A stretch of DNA of 9,024 nt. Origin: Verrucomicrobiota bacterium. GTDB taxonomy: Bacteria; Verrucomicrobiota; Verrucomicrobiia; Limisphaerales; UBA1412. Shown here piece by piece: positions 1 through 6,277 of the stretch. The notes beneath the pieces were generated by a model, which saw only the letters and a list, made by a program, of their open reading frames with translations, had not been told where the DNA came from and searched no databases. Made by a program: the position numbers and the translations under genes. The stretch is taken from NCBI GenBank assembly GCA_017557085.1, contig JAFZAR010000041.1, forward strand, positions 1 through 9,024. The letters run 5' to 3'. How positions within the stretch are numbered: position 1 is the stretch's first letter; each line of letters begins with the position of its first letter.

Positions 1-1
1 G

Positions 2-394
2 AAAGTGACTTGTCGACTGGTGCCAAGCCAGAAAGCTAAACAGATGATGGATAAAGTCTGTGCCCATCTGGAAGCGATCTGTCCAAAGACTGTTACCATG
101 AAAATCGTTCGCGGACAAGAAGGCGATCCCTACATCATCCAGCCGAACAGTAAACCGGCACAGGCTGCCTTGAAAGCTCTCAAGAGAGCTTTTGGCTGCG
201 AACCTACGGTCATGCGTGAAGGTGGTTCCATTCCTATCACGATCGAATTCAAGCGCAAACTAGGTGCGGAAACTCTGCTGCTGGGCCTGAGTCTGCCGGA
301 TGACAACGCGCATTCTCCCAACGAGAAATTCTGCCTGGAATGCTTCGACAAAGGTGTTGCTACCAGTATCTACCTTTGGGAAGAGCTGAAGTAG
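2..394 (+). CDS. M20 family dipeptidase-like metallopeptidase, C-terminal part (5' truncated by window edge)
   Basis: The frame is open to the left edge, so this is the end of a longer gene; the GTG at 5 is an internal Val codon, not a start. About 130 residues remain. Counting from that Val as residue 1, RLVPSQ (4-9) resembles the end of the M20 dimerisation (lid) domain. REGGSIP (71-77) and DDNAHSPNEKF (99-109) are the C-terminal catalytic-domain motifs, with His103 the expected metal ligand. Family members are di-zinc exopeptidases that cleave dipeptides or small peptides, usually in the cytosol. Substrate cannot be told from this part; carnosinase-like M20 dipeptidases fit best. Codon use differs from the downstream genes: 8 of 9 Ile codons are ATC and 9 of 13 Leu codons are CTG, whereas clpP uses many TTG, TTA and CTT. 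That suggests high expression or a different history. The family call is firm, the exact enzyme is not. Confidence 0.85.
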   Translation, partial: KVTCRLVPSQKAKQMMDKVCAHLEAICPKTVTMKIVRGQEGDPYIIQPNSKPAQAALKALKRAFGCEPTVMREGGSIPITIEFKRKLGAETLLLGLSLPDDNAHSPNEKFCLECFDKGVATSIYLWEELK

Positions 395-420
395 TTTTTT
401 CTAGATAAGAGAGTTATGTA

Positions 421-454
421 TATAAGAGACGATCTGATGAGGTCGTCTCTTATA
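421..454 (+). terminator. Long perfect hairpin downstream of the M20 gene, possible transcript 3' end
   Basis: TATAAGAGACGA (421-432) is the exact reverse complement of TCGTCTCTTATA (443-454). Three more pairs (433-442 as U-G, 434-441, 435-440) close the stem to 15 pairs with a 4-base GATG loop. It lies 26 bp after the M20 stop codon. The bases after it (CTTTGG) do not make a U-tract, so it is not a textbook intrinsic terminator. It may instead stabilise or define the processed 3' end of the M20 mRNA. An ATAAGAGA copy at 405-412 duplicates part of the left arm and could compete for pairing with the right arm. Confidence 0.5.
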
Positions 455-468
455 CTTTGGATTGTGCA

Positions 469-488
469 TGCCATGCAAATTGCCATGG
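469..488. repeat. Short direct repeat TGCCATG and overlapping dyad CCATG/CATGG upstream of clpP
   Basis: TGCCATG occurs at 469-475 and again at 481-487, a 12-bp period. The same stretch reads as a dyad, CCATG (471-475) and CATGG (484-488) around an 8-bp centre. It lies about 115 bp before the clpP start. Such arrangements can be protein-binding sites, but short repeats also occur by chance; no known operator consensus is recognised, and no CIRCE-type element is seen in this gap. Confidence 0.25.
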
Positions 489-527
489 ATATTCAAAAAA
501 TAGTTTTCTCTGAAAATGAATGAGTTA

Positions 528-556
528 TTGATTCAAATTGTGTTTTAGTGTACCGT
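528..556 (+). promoter_or_regulatory. Weak candidate sigma-70-type promoter for clpP
   Basis: TTGATT (528-533) and TACCGT (551-556) are separated by 17 bp. The -35 match is fair and the -10 match is poor (T, A and final T only). This would start transcription near 563. A competing -35-like TTGCCA lies at 480-485, but with only 15 bp to a TAGTTT at 501-506. The clpP promoter is therefore not settled; either site is a guess. Confidence 0.2.
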
Positions 557-561
557 GCTGA

Positions 562-588
562 TGGCAATTGGAAAGATTGCTGTTTTTT
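562..588 (+). promoter_or_regulatory. Hairpin plus U6 tract in the clpP upstream region (attenuator-like or weak terminator)
   Basis: GCAAT (564-568) pairs with ATTGC (576-580) around a 7-base loop. The outer pairs 563-581 and 562-582 are G-U wobbles, giving a stem of seven pairs. It is followed at once by TTTTTT (583-588). The shape is that of a small intrinsic terminator, but it stands before the clpP RBS rather than after a gene. The stem is short and its stability marginal, so it may do nothing or act as a partial terminator. Confidence 0.35.
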
Positions 589-602
589 AGTTCGGAGAGC
601 TT

Positions 603-1250
603 ATGAGCAAAAGTATAAAGGAAATGAATAATTTTTTAGTCCCCATGGTTGTTGAGCAAACCGGAAGAGGGGAAAGAGGATATGATATTTATTCTCGTCT
701 GCTGGTAGATCGGATCGTTTTTTTAGGTACACCTGTGGATGATCAGGTGGCCAATTTGATCATTGCTCAGTTGCTTTTCTTGCAAATGTCTGATCCTAAA
801 AAGGATATACATCTTTATATTAAGTCCCCCGGCGGCAGTGTTTCTGCGGGGTTAGCTATTTATGATACGATGCAGTTCCTTTCTTGTGATGTGAATACAT
901 ATTGTATCGGTATGGCAGCCAGTATGGGGGCCGTTCTTCTGGCTGGAGGGACGAAGGGGAAACGCTTTGCTTTGCCCAATTCTACTGTGATGATCCACCA
1001 GGTTTTAGGCGGAGCGGAAGGTCAAGCTACAGATGTAGTTATTCGTACTAATTATATGGTGCGCTTGAAAAAACGTTTACACCGAATTTTGTCAGAACAT
1101 ACGGGCAAGAGTGTTGCTCAGATTCGCAAAGATTGTGATCGCGATAACTTTATGATGGCCGAGGAAGCCCGTGAATATGGTTTGGTGGATGAGGTTGTAA
1201 AAACACGCAAAGAGATTCCTTTGATTGGCAAGGAAGCGAAAGAGATTTAG
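603..1250 (+). CDS. clpP: ATP-dependent Clp protease proteolytic subunit ClpP
   Basis: ClpP is the serine peptidase of the ClpXP and ClpAP complexes. It forms a barrel of two heptameric rings that degrades proteins unfolded and fed in by an AAA+ partner in the cytosol. The 215 residues match the normal family length. The catalytic triad is intact: Ser107 in GMAASMG, His132 in MIHQ and Asp181 in DRDNF. The Ser-His and Ser-Asp spacings of 25 and 74 equal those of E. coli ClpP. The oxyanion region SPGGSV is at 75-80. The ATG at 603 is chosen because GGAG (594-597) lies 5 bp ahead and the N-terminus FLVPMVVEQTGRGER is typical. The next gene is clpX, 11 bp downstream, so the two are almost surely co-transcribed. 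The gene before it is a peptidase, not trigger factor, the common upstream neighbour. Confidence 0.98.
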   Translation: MSKSIKEMNNFLVPMVVEQTGRGERGYDIYSRLLVDRIVFLGTPVDDQVANLIIAQLLFLQMSDPKKDIHLYIKSPGGSVSAGLAIYDTMQFLSCDVNTYCIGMAASMGAVLLAGGTKGKRFALPNSTVMIHQVLGGAEGQATDVVIRTNYMVRLKKRLHRILSEHTGKSVAQIRKDCDRDNFMMAEEAREYGLVDEVVKTRKEIPLIGKEAKEI

Positions 1251-1261
1251 GAAGGCAAGTA

Positions 1262-2599
1262 ATGCCAAAAGAAAAGTTACGTTGCGAGTTTTGCGGCCGT
1301 TATGCATCTCCGGGGCTTCGTGTGCTTCAAGGCGGTAATTCGGCTATTTGTGAGGAATGTGTCGGTATCATTTCCAGACTTTTTGGTGATGCTTCAGCAA
1401 ACACTAAATCAACACTTTCCGCAGAGGTTAGTTCATTAAAGGTTCCACGTCCTTCTGAAATCAAGGCTGTATTGGATCAGTATTGTATTGGTCAGGATGA
1501 TGCCAAAAGAACACTTTCAGTAGCGGTACACAATCACTATCGCCGTATCGTCAGTGAAGCTGTTCCAGAGGATTCAGCAGTCAACATCCCTGAGTCATTA
1601 TCCAATGTTGAATTGGAGAAGACAAATATCCTTTTGATTGGCCCGACCGGATCAGGAAAAACTCTTTTGGCAAAGACGTTGGCCAAGGTGCTTAATGTTC
1701 CCTTTGCTATTTCCGATGCCACGACTGTGACTGAGGCCGGATATGTGGGAGAGGATGTTGAAAATATTATTCTAAGGCTGGTTCAAAACGCGGATTACAA
1801 TATAGAACGCGCACAAATCGGAATAGTTTATATTGATGAAATCGATAAGATTGGGCGTAAAACGGATAACGTTTCTATTACAAGAGATGTTTCTGGCGAA
1901 GGTGTTCAGCAAGCATTATTAAAAATCTTAGAAGGAACCGTTTGCAATGTTCCTCCACAAGGAGGAAGAAAACATCCCGCGCAGGAGTTTCTTCATGTTG
2001 ATACTCGTAACATTCTTTTTATTTGCGGTGGTGCGTTTGTTGGCTTGGATAAAATCATCCAGCGGCGAGTATCACAGCGAACAATGGGTTTTGGTGGTTC
2101 ACAGGAAGGAAATACGCAAACCGAGACAAACGCGAATCGTATGTTAAAACTTGTTGAACCGGAGGATTTAGTTGCTTTTGGATTTATTCCTGAATTTGTA
2201 GGTCGTATTCCTATGGTTTCGGTGTTGGACGAACTGAATGAAGATCAGTTAGTGGAGGTCATGACCCGCACCAAAAATGCTTTGACATTGCAGTATCAGA
2301 AGATTTTTGCAATGGAAGGAGTTAAATTGGACTTTTCTGTTGACGCAATCAGAGCGCTTGCGGCTAAAGCAATCAAAAAAGGAACGGGAGTCCGCGCTCT
2401 GAGAGGATTGATGGAGAGAATGATGCTGGACTCGATGTTTGAGATTTCTGAAAAGTCTACGGGATCGATCATGAGAATCACTCCGGAGGTCGTTAATGGT
2501 GAGACAAAACCTGTTTTAGAAACAGAGAAAACTGGGGCTTCAAAGAAAAACGATAACCTGAAAAAGAATTGCAAGTCTAAAAAAGATAAAGAATTATAG
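1262..2599 (+). CDS. clpX: ATP-dependent Clp protease ATP-binding subunit ClpX
   Basis: ClpX is the hexameric AAA+ unfoldase that recognises tagged substrates, unfolds them and threads them into ClpP. At 445 residues it is slightly longer than usual. Visible in order: a Cys4 zinc-binding domain (C8, C11, C30, C33); Walker A GPTGSGKT (127-134); pore loop GYVGED (160-165); Walker B VYIDEID (189-195); RKH pore-entry loop (236-238); ClpP-docking loop reading MGF (275-277) where E. coli has IGF; arginine-finger region FVGRIP (312-317); sensor 2 region GTGVRALRG (374-382). The last 20 or so residues form a Lys-rich tail. A GGAAGG sequence at 1250-1255, overlapping the clpP stop codon, serves as RBS for the ATG at 1262. 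The neighbouring ClpP and the docking loop support a working ClpXP pair. Confidence 0.98.
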   Translation: MPKEKLRCEFCGRYASPGLRVLQGGNSAICEECVGIISRLFGDASANTKSTLSAEVSSLKVPRPSEIKAVLDQYCIGQDDAKRTLSVAVHNHYRRIVSEAVPEDSAVNIPESLSNVELEKTNILLIGPTGSGKTLLAKTLAKVLNVPFAISDATTVTEAGYVGEDVENIILRLVQNADYNIERAQIGIVYIDEIDKIGRKTDNVSITRDVSGEGVQQALLKILEGTVCNVPPQGGRKHPAQEFLHVDTRNILFICGGAFVGLDKIIQRRVSQRTMGFGGSQEGNTQTETNANRMLKLVEPEDLVAFGFIPEFVGRIPMVSVLDELNEDQLVEVMTRTKNALTLQYQKIFAMEGVKLDFSVDAIRALAAKAIKKGTGVRALRGLMERMMLDSMFEISEKSTGSIMRITPEVVNGETKPVLETEKTGASKKNDNLKKNCKSKKDKEL

Positions 2600-2603
2600 A
2601 GAT

Positions 2604-3770
2604 ATGAGCAATCCTGGGCGTTTTATCGCAGAGCATGTAAAAGGAATGCCTAGATCGGGTATTCGGGATTTTTTTGATATCGTACAGCGCATACCGGGGA
2701 TCATTTCACTGGGAATTGGTGAACCGGATTTTGTGACACCTTGGCATATTCGAGAAGCTGCGATCTACAGTTTGGAATCCGGTCATACCAGTTATACTTC
2801 AAATTTGGGATTGATTCGCTTGCGTGAAGAAATCAGCCATTATGTCGGTCGTAACTATAACATACAATACGATCCTAAAAATGAGATTCTGGTGACAGTT
2901 GGAGTGAGTGAAGCTTTGGATTTGGCATTGCGCGCTACGATCAATCCGGGAGACGCATTTCTTTATCATGAACCTTGTTATGTCAGTTATGCCCCTAGTG
3001 TGGGTATGTCTCACGGGGTTCCAACAATGGTTCATTGCAACGCGGAAAATAAATTCGCTGTTTCTGCCGTGGCTTTGGAATCAGCTATAACAGAAAAGAC
3101 GCGTGCGCTTATTTTGAATTTCCCGACAAATCCAACGGGCGGAACAATGAGTCGCCAAGAGCTTTTAGATATTGCAGAGATTGTTAAAAAACATGATCTT
3201 CTGGTGATTTCTGATGAGGTTTATTCTGAGCTGACTTTCGAGGGAGAGCACACCAGTATTGCCTCGCTTCCTGGGATGAAGGAAAGAACTTTATTTCTGC
3301 ATGGATTCTCTAAAGCTTTTGCTATGACCGGTTTTCGTATCGGTTATGTTTGCGGACCTGCGGAATTGATTGAATCCATGATGAAAATCCATCAGTATTC
3401 AATGCTCTGCGCGGGGATAACAGCTCAGGAAGCGGCTATTGAAGCATTGCGTCATGGTGAGAAAGACACGTCTGAAATGCGGGATGAATATAAGATTCGC
3501 CGTAATTTCATTGTTAAATCCTTTAACGATATGGGATTGACTTGTCATTTGCCGCGTGGTTCTTTCTATGCTTTTCCATGTATCCGTTCTACGGGACTGA
3601 CTTCTAAAGAATTCGCGACTCGCCTGGTAAATGAGCAGAAAGTAGCTTGCATACCGGGAAGCGCGTTCGGGCCTAGCGGCGAAGGGTTTGTACGGTGCAG
3701 TTTTGCGACCGCGTTGGATCAAATTGAGATGGCGATGGAACGGATCCAGAAATTCCTTTCGAGTCTCTAA
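2604..3770 (+). CDS. Class I/II PLP-dependent aminotransferase (AspC/PatA-like)
   Basis: A fold-type I aminotransferase of 388 residues, the normal length for the aspartate aminotransferase Igamma branch. Visible motifs: GIGEPDF (37-43); EPCY (123-126) with the aromatic residue near the cofactor; NFPTNPTGG (172-180) with Asn176; SDEVY (203-207) with Asp204 for the pyridine nitrogen and Tyr207; SKAFAMTGFRIGY (236-248) with Lys237 as the PLP Schiff-base lysine; FVRCSFA (362-368) with Arg364 for the substrate alpha-carboxylate. It should transfer an amino group between an amino acid and a 2-oxo acid; substrate (Asp, aromatic, Ala or N-acetyl-diaminopimelate) cannot be told from sequence alone. 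It starts 4 bp after clpX and has no clear RBS, so translation is probably coupled to clpX. No clear terminator follows within the 86 bp before the next gene. Confidence 0.93.
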   Translation: MSNPGRFIAEHVKGMPRSGIRDFFDIVQRIPGIISLGIGEPDFVTPWHIREAAIYSLESGHTSYTSNLGLIRLREEISHYVGRNYNIQYDPKNEILVTVGVSEALDLALRATINPGDAFLYHEPCYVSYAPSVGMSHGVPTMVHCNAENKFAVSAVALESAITEKTRALILNFPTNPTGGTMSRQELLDIAEIVKKHDLLVISDEVYSELTFEGEHTSIASLPGMKERTLFLHGFSKAFAMTGFRIGYVCGPAELIESMMKIHQYSMLCAGITAQEAAIEALRHGEKDTSEMRDEYKIRRNFIVKSFNDMGLTCHLPRGSFYAFPCIRSTGLTSKEFATRLVNEQKVACIPGSAFGPSGEGFVRCSFATALDQIEMAMERIQKFLSSL

Positions 3771-3817
3771 GATAAAATTGCTTTTTGCTGGTTTATTTTA
3801 AAGTCATAAAGTGTCTT

Positions 3818-3850
3818 TTTACTGGAAAAATTTAATCTCTTGTATAAAAT
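3818..3850 (+). promoter_or_regulatory. Candidate promoter just before the ROK-like gene, implying a leaderless mRNA
   Basis: TATAAA at 3843-3848 (overlapping TAAAAT at 3845-3850) is a good -10 match. A TTTACT at 3818-3823 is a fair -35 match with a long 19-bp spacer. The ATG at 3857 is only 8 bp past the end of the TATAAA box, so transcription would begin at or within a couple of bases of the start codon. No GGAG-type RBS lies in front of the ATG, which agrees with leaderless initiation. The region is A/T-rich, so a chance match is possible. Confidence 0.42.
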
Positions 3851-3856
3851 AAAGAC

Positions 3857-5254
3857 ATGGACGCGGAAGTAAGAGCCAAAGTGTTGCCTGTGCTGGACGC
3901 GGCGTTTAGCCCTGCCATCTTGCACATCAAAGCTATTAAAGAGATAGTAAAACAGCAAAAAGGGATACCCGTAACGGTTGCAGTCGAACAGACAGACGGT
4001 TCTGTTTATCGTTTTTCTTATACTTTACCTCCTGCAGAGCATCCGCTTGGAAAGCGTAATGATTTTTATCTGGAGCGGATGATTAAGTTTTTGCTCTGGT
4101 CGTGCGGTGGTTACAGAATACATGTTGCAGCACCCAAGGATTTAGTTGATCGCCTTAAACTCCACTATGTTGAAACAGAATGTGGCAGGTTTGACGCGAA
4201 ATTGATGGGAACTCTTATTTATGAAAAACCTTTTGAAATCGTCTGGGCCGCGACCGAAGCAGACCTTCCCAAAGCTCATGAAGCTGCACGTGCCTTAGGT
4301 CGTCATTTGGATGGCTGCCGGATCGGTTTTGATTTAGGTGCCAGTGATCGAAAAGTGGCGGCAGTTTGTGATGGAAAGGTCGTTTTCAGTGAAGAAGTTC
4401 CCTGGATGCCGGCTTTGCAGGCGGATCCCCAATGGCATTATGAAGAACTGATGAGTATGCTGAAGAGTGCTGCTGCACATCTTCCTCGTGTAGATGCTAT
4501 AGGTGGCAGCTCTGCTGGTGTTTATGTGAATAACAAGGTTCAAGTGGCCTCACTTTTCCGTTCTGTTCCGACCCCGCTGTTCAAATCACGGGTGAAAGAG
4601 ATTTTCTTAGAACTCAGAAAAGCGTGGAACAATGTGCCGTTTGAGGTTGTAAATGATGGCGAAGTGACGGCTTTAGCCGGTGCTATGTCATTGCAAGATA
4701 ATTCGGTCCTGGGTGTTGCTTTGGGCAGCAGTGAGGCTGTCGGGTATGTAACACCGGAAGGCCGCATTACTTCTCGGTTGAATGAGCTGGCTTTTGCTCC
4801 GGTGGATTATCGGGATAATGCTCCCGCTGATGAATGGTCTGGAGATCTGGGTTGTGGTGTTCAGTATTTTTCTCAGCAAGCTGTAGGTCGTTTATTAAAA
4901 CCGGCGGGAATCGATTTACCTGGTTCCATGACCTTGCCTGAAAAACTGAAGGAAGTTCAGAAGTTGATGGCTGGCGGGGATGAGCGTGCCCGTAATATCT
5001 TCAGTACGATTGGTGTGTATTTGGGCTATACAACGGCACTCTACGCGGAGTATTACGATATTCGCAATGTTTTGACACTGGGACGTGTTACTTCCGGTGA
5101 AGGCGGCAGCATTATTTTGGAGAAGGCAAAAGAGGTATTGTGCTTAGAATTTCCAGAGTTGGTTTCTAAGATTGCATACCACACTCCGAATGAAAGAGAT
5201 AAACGACATGGTCAAGCGATTGCGGCGGCCAGTTTGCCGAGCTTGGAAAAATAA
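3857..5254 (+). CDS. ROK-like ASKHA-fold protein (putative sugar kinase or glucokinase-like) with long N-terminal extension
   Basis: The protein has 465 residues, much longer than the roughly 300 of a ROK kinase. Residues 1-150 form an extension I do not recognise. The rest reads as an actin/hexokinase-type ATPase core: phosphate-1 loop IGFDLGASD (156-164); IGGSSAGVY (215-223), like the ROK segment after strand 3; VVNDGEVTALAGA (264-276) with Asp267 in the place of the catalytic base; phosphate-2 LGVALGSSEAVGYV (285-298); adenosine-type motif LTLGRVTSGEGG (406-417). NELAFAPVDY (309-318) sits where ROK kinases have E-x-G-H: Glu310 is kept but the His is Phe313. The CxCGxxGC zinc motif is absent; only Cys333 is present. 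It may be a kinase with a different sugar pocket or a non-catalytic sugar-binding ATPase. There is no helix-turn-helix evident, so a ROK repressor is less likely. It is followed 20 bp later by a PIG-L deacetylase, which hints at amino-sugar work. Confidence 0.75.
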   Translation: MDAEVRAKVLPVLDAAFSPAILHIKAIKEIVKQQKGIPVTVAVEQTDGSVYRFSYTLPPAEHPLGKRNDFYLERMIKFLLWSCGGYRIHVAAPKDLVDRLKLHYVETECGRFDAKLMGTLIYEKPFEIVWAATEADLPKAHEAARALGRHLDGCRIGFDLGASDRKVAAVCDGKVVFSEEVPWMPALQADPQWHYEELMSMLKSAAAHLPRVDAIGGSSAGVYVNNKVQVASLFRSVPTPLFKSRVKEIFLELRKAWNNVPFEVVNDGEVTALAGAMSLQDNSVLGVALGSSEAVGYVTPEGRITSRLNELAFAPVDYRDNAPADEWSGDLGCGVQYFSQQAVGRLLKPAGIDLPGSMTLPEKLKEVQKLMAGGDERARNIFSTIGVYLGYTTALYAEYYDIRNVLTLGRVTSGEGGSIILEKAKEVLCLEFPELVSKIAYHTPNERDKRHGQAIAAASLPSLEK

Positions 5255-5274
5255 TTTTTTAAAAGGAGTTTCAA

Positions 5275-6123
5275 ATGAAAACTTATAAAGATTACGTTGA
5301 CAGTATTTCAAAATTAGTTCAGGAAGCTAAAACCGTTCAGTTGGGCGGAGTTCCTCCCATTGAGAGAAAACCGTTACCTGATGATGCTCCTGTTGGATTG
5401 ATTTTTTCACCGCATCCCGATGATGAATGTATCACGGGTGTCGGCTCTCTGAGGCTGATGCAGGAAAACGGGATCCGCATCAAAAATGTGGTAGTGACCC
5501 AAGGTAGCAATACAGAACGCCAAGCACCTCGTTTTAAAGAGGTGAGCGATGCCTGTAATTATTTAGGATTTGGAGTTATTCAAACCGCTCCCGGTGGACT
5601 TTTAAGAGTTCGTCCTACAACGCGTGAGAACAATCCTCAGGAATGGGCTGAAAAAGTTGCTGTCATCAAGGATATTATTGTAAGAGAAAAACCTGTGGTG
5701 ATAGCAATGCCGCATGCCAAAGATTGGAACAGTGCGCACATTGGAACACATTTTGTTGTAGAAGACGCTTTGCGGCAAATGCCGAAAGATTATTCTGTAA
5801 CTGTCATTGAAACAGAGTTTTGGGGTGAGTTGGAAAATCCCAATCTGATGCTTGAAGTCACAGAAGAAAATCTGGCCAGGATGATCACTGCGTTGTCTTT
5901 CCATTTTGGAGAAGTTGCTCGCAACCCGTACCACTTATTATTGCCGGCTTATATGCAGAGAAATGTCTGTAGAGGTGCGGAAGTAGTTGGTGGTCAAGGT
6001 GGGGATGCTCCTCAAATGAATTATGCTATCATTTATCGCCTGAGCCGTTATGCGAATGGAACTTTTACTCCTGCTTCAAATCGCATAGTCAAGGCGAATG
6101 AGAAGATCAATTTAGAGTTTTAA
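5275..6123 (+). CDS. PIG-L/LmbE family zinc-dependent N-deacetylase
   Basis: The product has 282 residues. Family members remove acetyl groups from GlcNAc-type moieties (PIG-L, MshB, BshB). The hallmark PHPDDE (46-51) is intact: His47 and Asp50 are expected zinc ligands, Asp49 the general base. The second metal segment is PHAKDWNSAHIGTH (146-159), with His155 the likely third ligand. About 35 residues precede the fold, and the C-terminal half (about 175-282) is longer than in MshB-type enzymes and resembles the PIG-L domains associated with glucosamine-6-phosphate deaminase-like proteins; that comparison is from memory. AAGGAG (5263-5268), 6 bp before the ATG, is the clearest RBS in the window, so this second gene may be made in larger amounts than the first. 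No signal peptide is seen, so it is probably cytosolic. It shares a transcript with the ROK-like gene and ends at a good terminator. The substrate is unknown. Confidence 0.88.
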   Translation: MKTYKDYVDSISKLVQEAKTVQLGGVPPIERKPLPDDAPVGLIFSPHPDDECITGVGSLRLMQENGIRIKNVVVTQGSNTERQAPRFKEVSDACNYLGFGVIQTAPGGLLRVRPTTRENNPQEWAEKVAVIKDIIVREKPVVIAMPHAKDWNSAHIGTHFVVEDALRQMPKDYSVTVIETEFWGELENPNLMLEVTEENLARMITALSFHFGEVARNPYHLLLPAYMQRNVCRGAEVVGGQGGDAPQMNYAIIYRLSRYANGTFTPASNRIVKANEKINLEF

Positions 6124-6138
6124 ATTGCAATTATAACA

Positions 6139-6158
6139 AGAGAATGTCTTCATTCTCT
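6139..6158 (+). repeat. Perfect 8-bp hairpin just after the deacetylase gene
   Basis: AGAGAATG (6139-6146) and CATTCTCT (6151-6158) form a perfect stem with a TCTT loop. It begins 15 bp after the deacetylase stop and ends 2 bp before the next hairpin, which has the U-tract. On its own it lacks a U-run. It may help the following terminator or protect the mRNA 3' end. Confidence 0.6.
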
Positions 6159-6160
6159 CT

Positions 6161-6198
6161 ACGCTGTGAACTTTATACGGGTTTTACAGCGTTTTTTT
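6161..6198 (+). terminator. Rho-independent terminator of the ROK-like/deacetylase unit
   Basis: ACGCTGT (6161-6167) pairs with ACAGCGT (6186-6192). The stem continues with a G-U and two A-U pairs (GAA at 6168-6170 with TTT at 6183-6185). It is followed by seven T residues (6192-6198, the first shared with the stem). This is the best intrinsic terminator in the window. It separates the ROK-like/deacetylase unit from lepA, so lepA should have its own promoter. Confidence 0.85.
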
Positions 6199-6207
6199 AC
6201 TTTTAGC

Positions 6208-6236
6208 TTGCCGTCACGCCTTGAATCCGTTAGTGT
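6208..6236 (+). promoter_or_regulatory. Weak candidate promoter for lepA
   Basis: TTGCCG (6208-6213) and TAGTGT (6231-6236) are spaced by 17 bp and lie just after the terminator that ends the previous unit. Matches to the sigma-70 consensus are 4/6 and 3/6. Position and spacing are right, sequence match is mediocre. A start near 6243 would give a leader of about 35 bases. Confidence 0.3.
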
Positions 6237-6244
6237 TGTGTAGG

Positions 6245-6274
6245 GGGTCGAAGCTTCTGAACGGACTCTTTTTT
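6245..6274 (+). promoter_or_regulatory. Stem-loop plus U6 tract directly in front of the lepA start codon
   Basis: GGGTC (6245-6249) pairs with GACTC (6264-6268), one pair being G-U, around a 14-base loop holding the palindrome GAAGCTTC (6250-6257). Two more G-U pairs are possible outside. TTTTTT (6269-6274) follows, and the ATG is only 3 bp later. No usable RBS lies at the normal distance; ACGGA (6261-6265) is 12 bp away and inside the stem. It could be a weak leader terminator, or the U-run may serve as a ribosome standby site. Confidence 0.3.
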
Positions 6275-6277
6275 AGC

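Noticed and set aside
3399..3722. 107-codon minus-strand open frame inside the aminotransferase gene
   Set aside because: Antisense to conserved PLP-enzyme motifs; no independent support.
3773..3800. TAAAAT/ATTTTA pairing after the aminotransferase as a terminator
   Set aside because: A six-pair all-A/T stem with a 16-base loop and no U-run following is too weak to call.
5602..5934. 110-codon minus-strand open frame inside the deacetylase gene
   Set aside because: It is a shadow of a well-supported gene on the other strand, with no RBS or recognisable motif.
6221..6277. Upstream TTG start for lepA adding 19 residues
   Set aside because: The added residues do not look like LepA, no RBS precedes the TTG, and the ATG at 6278 gives the family N-terminus and length.
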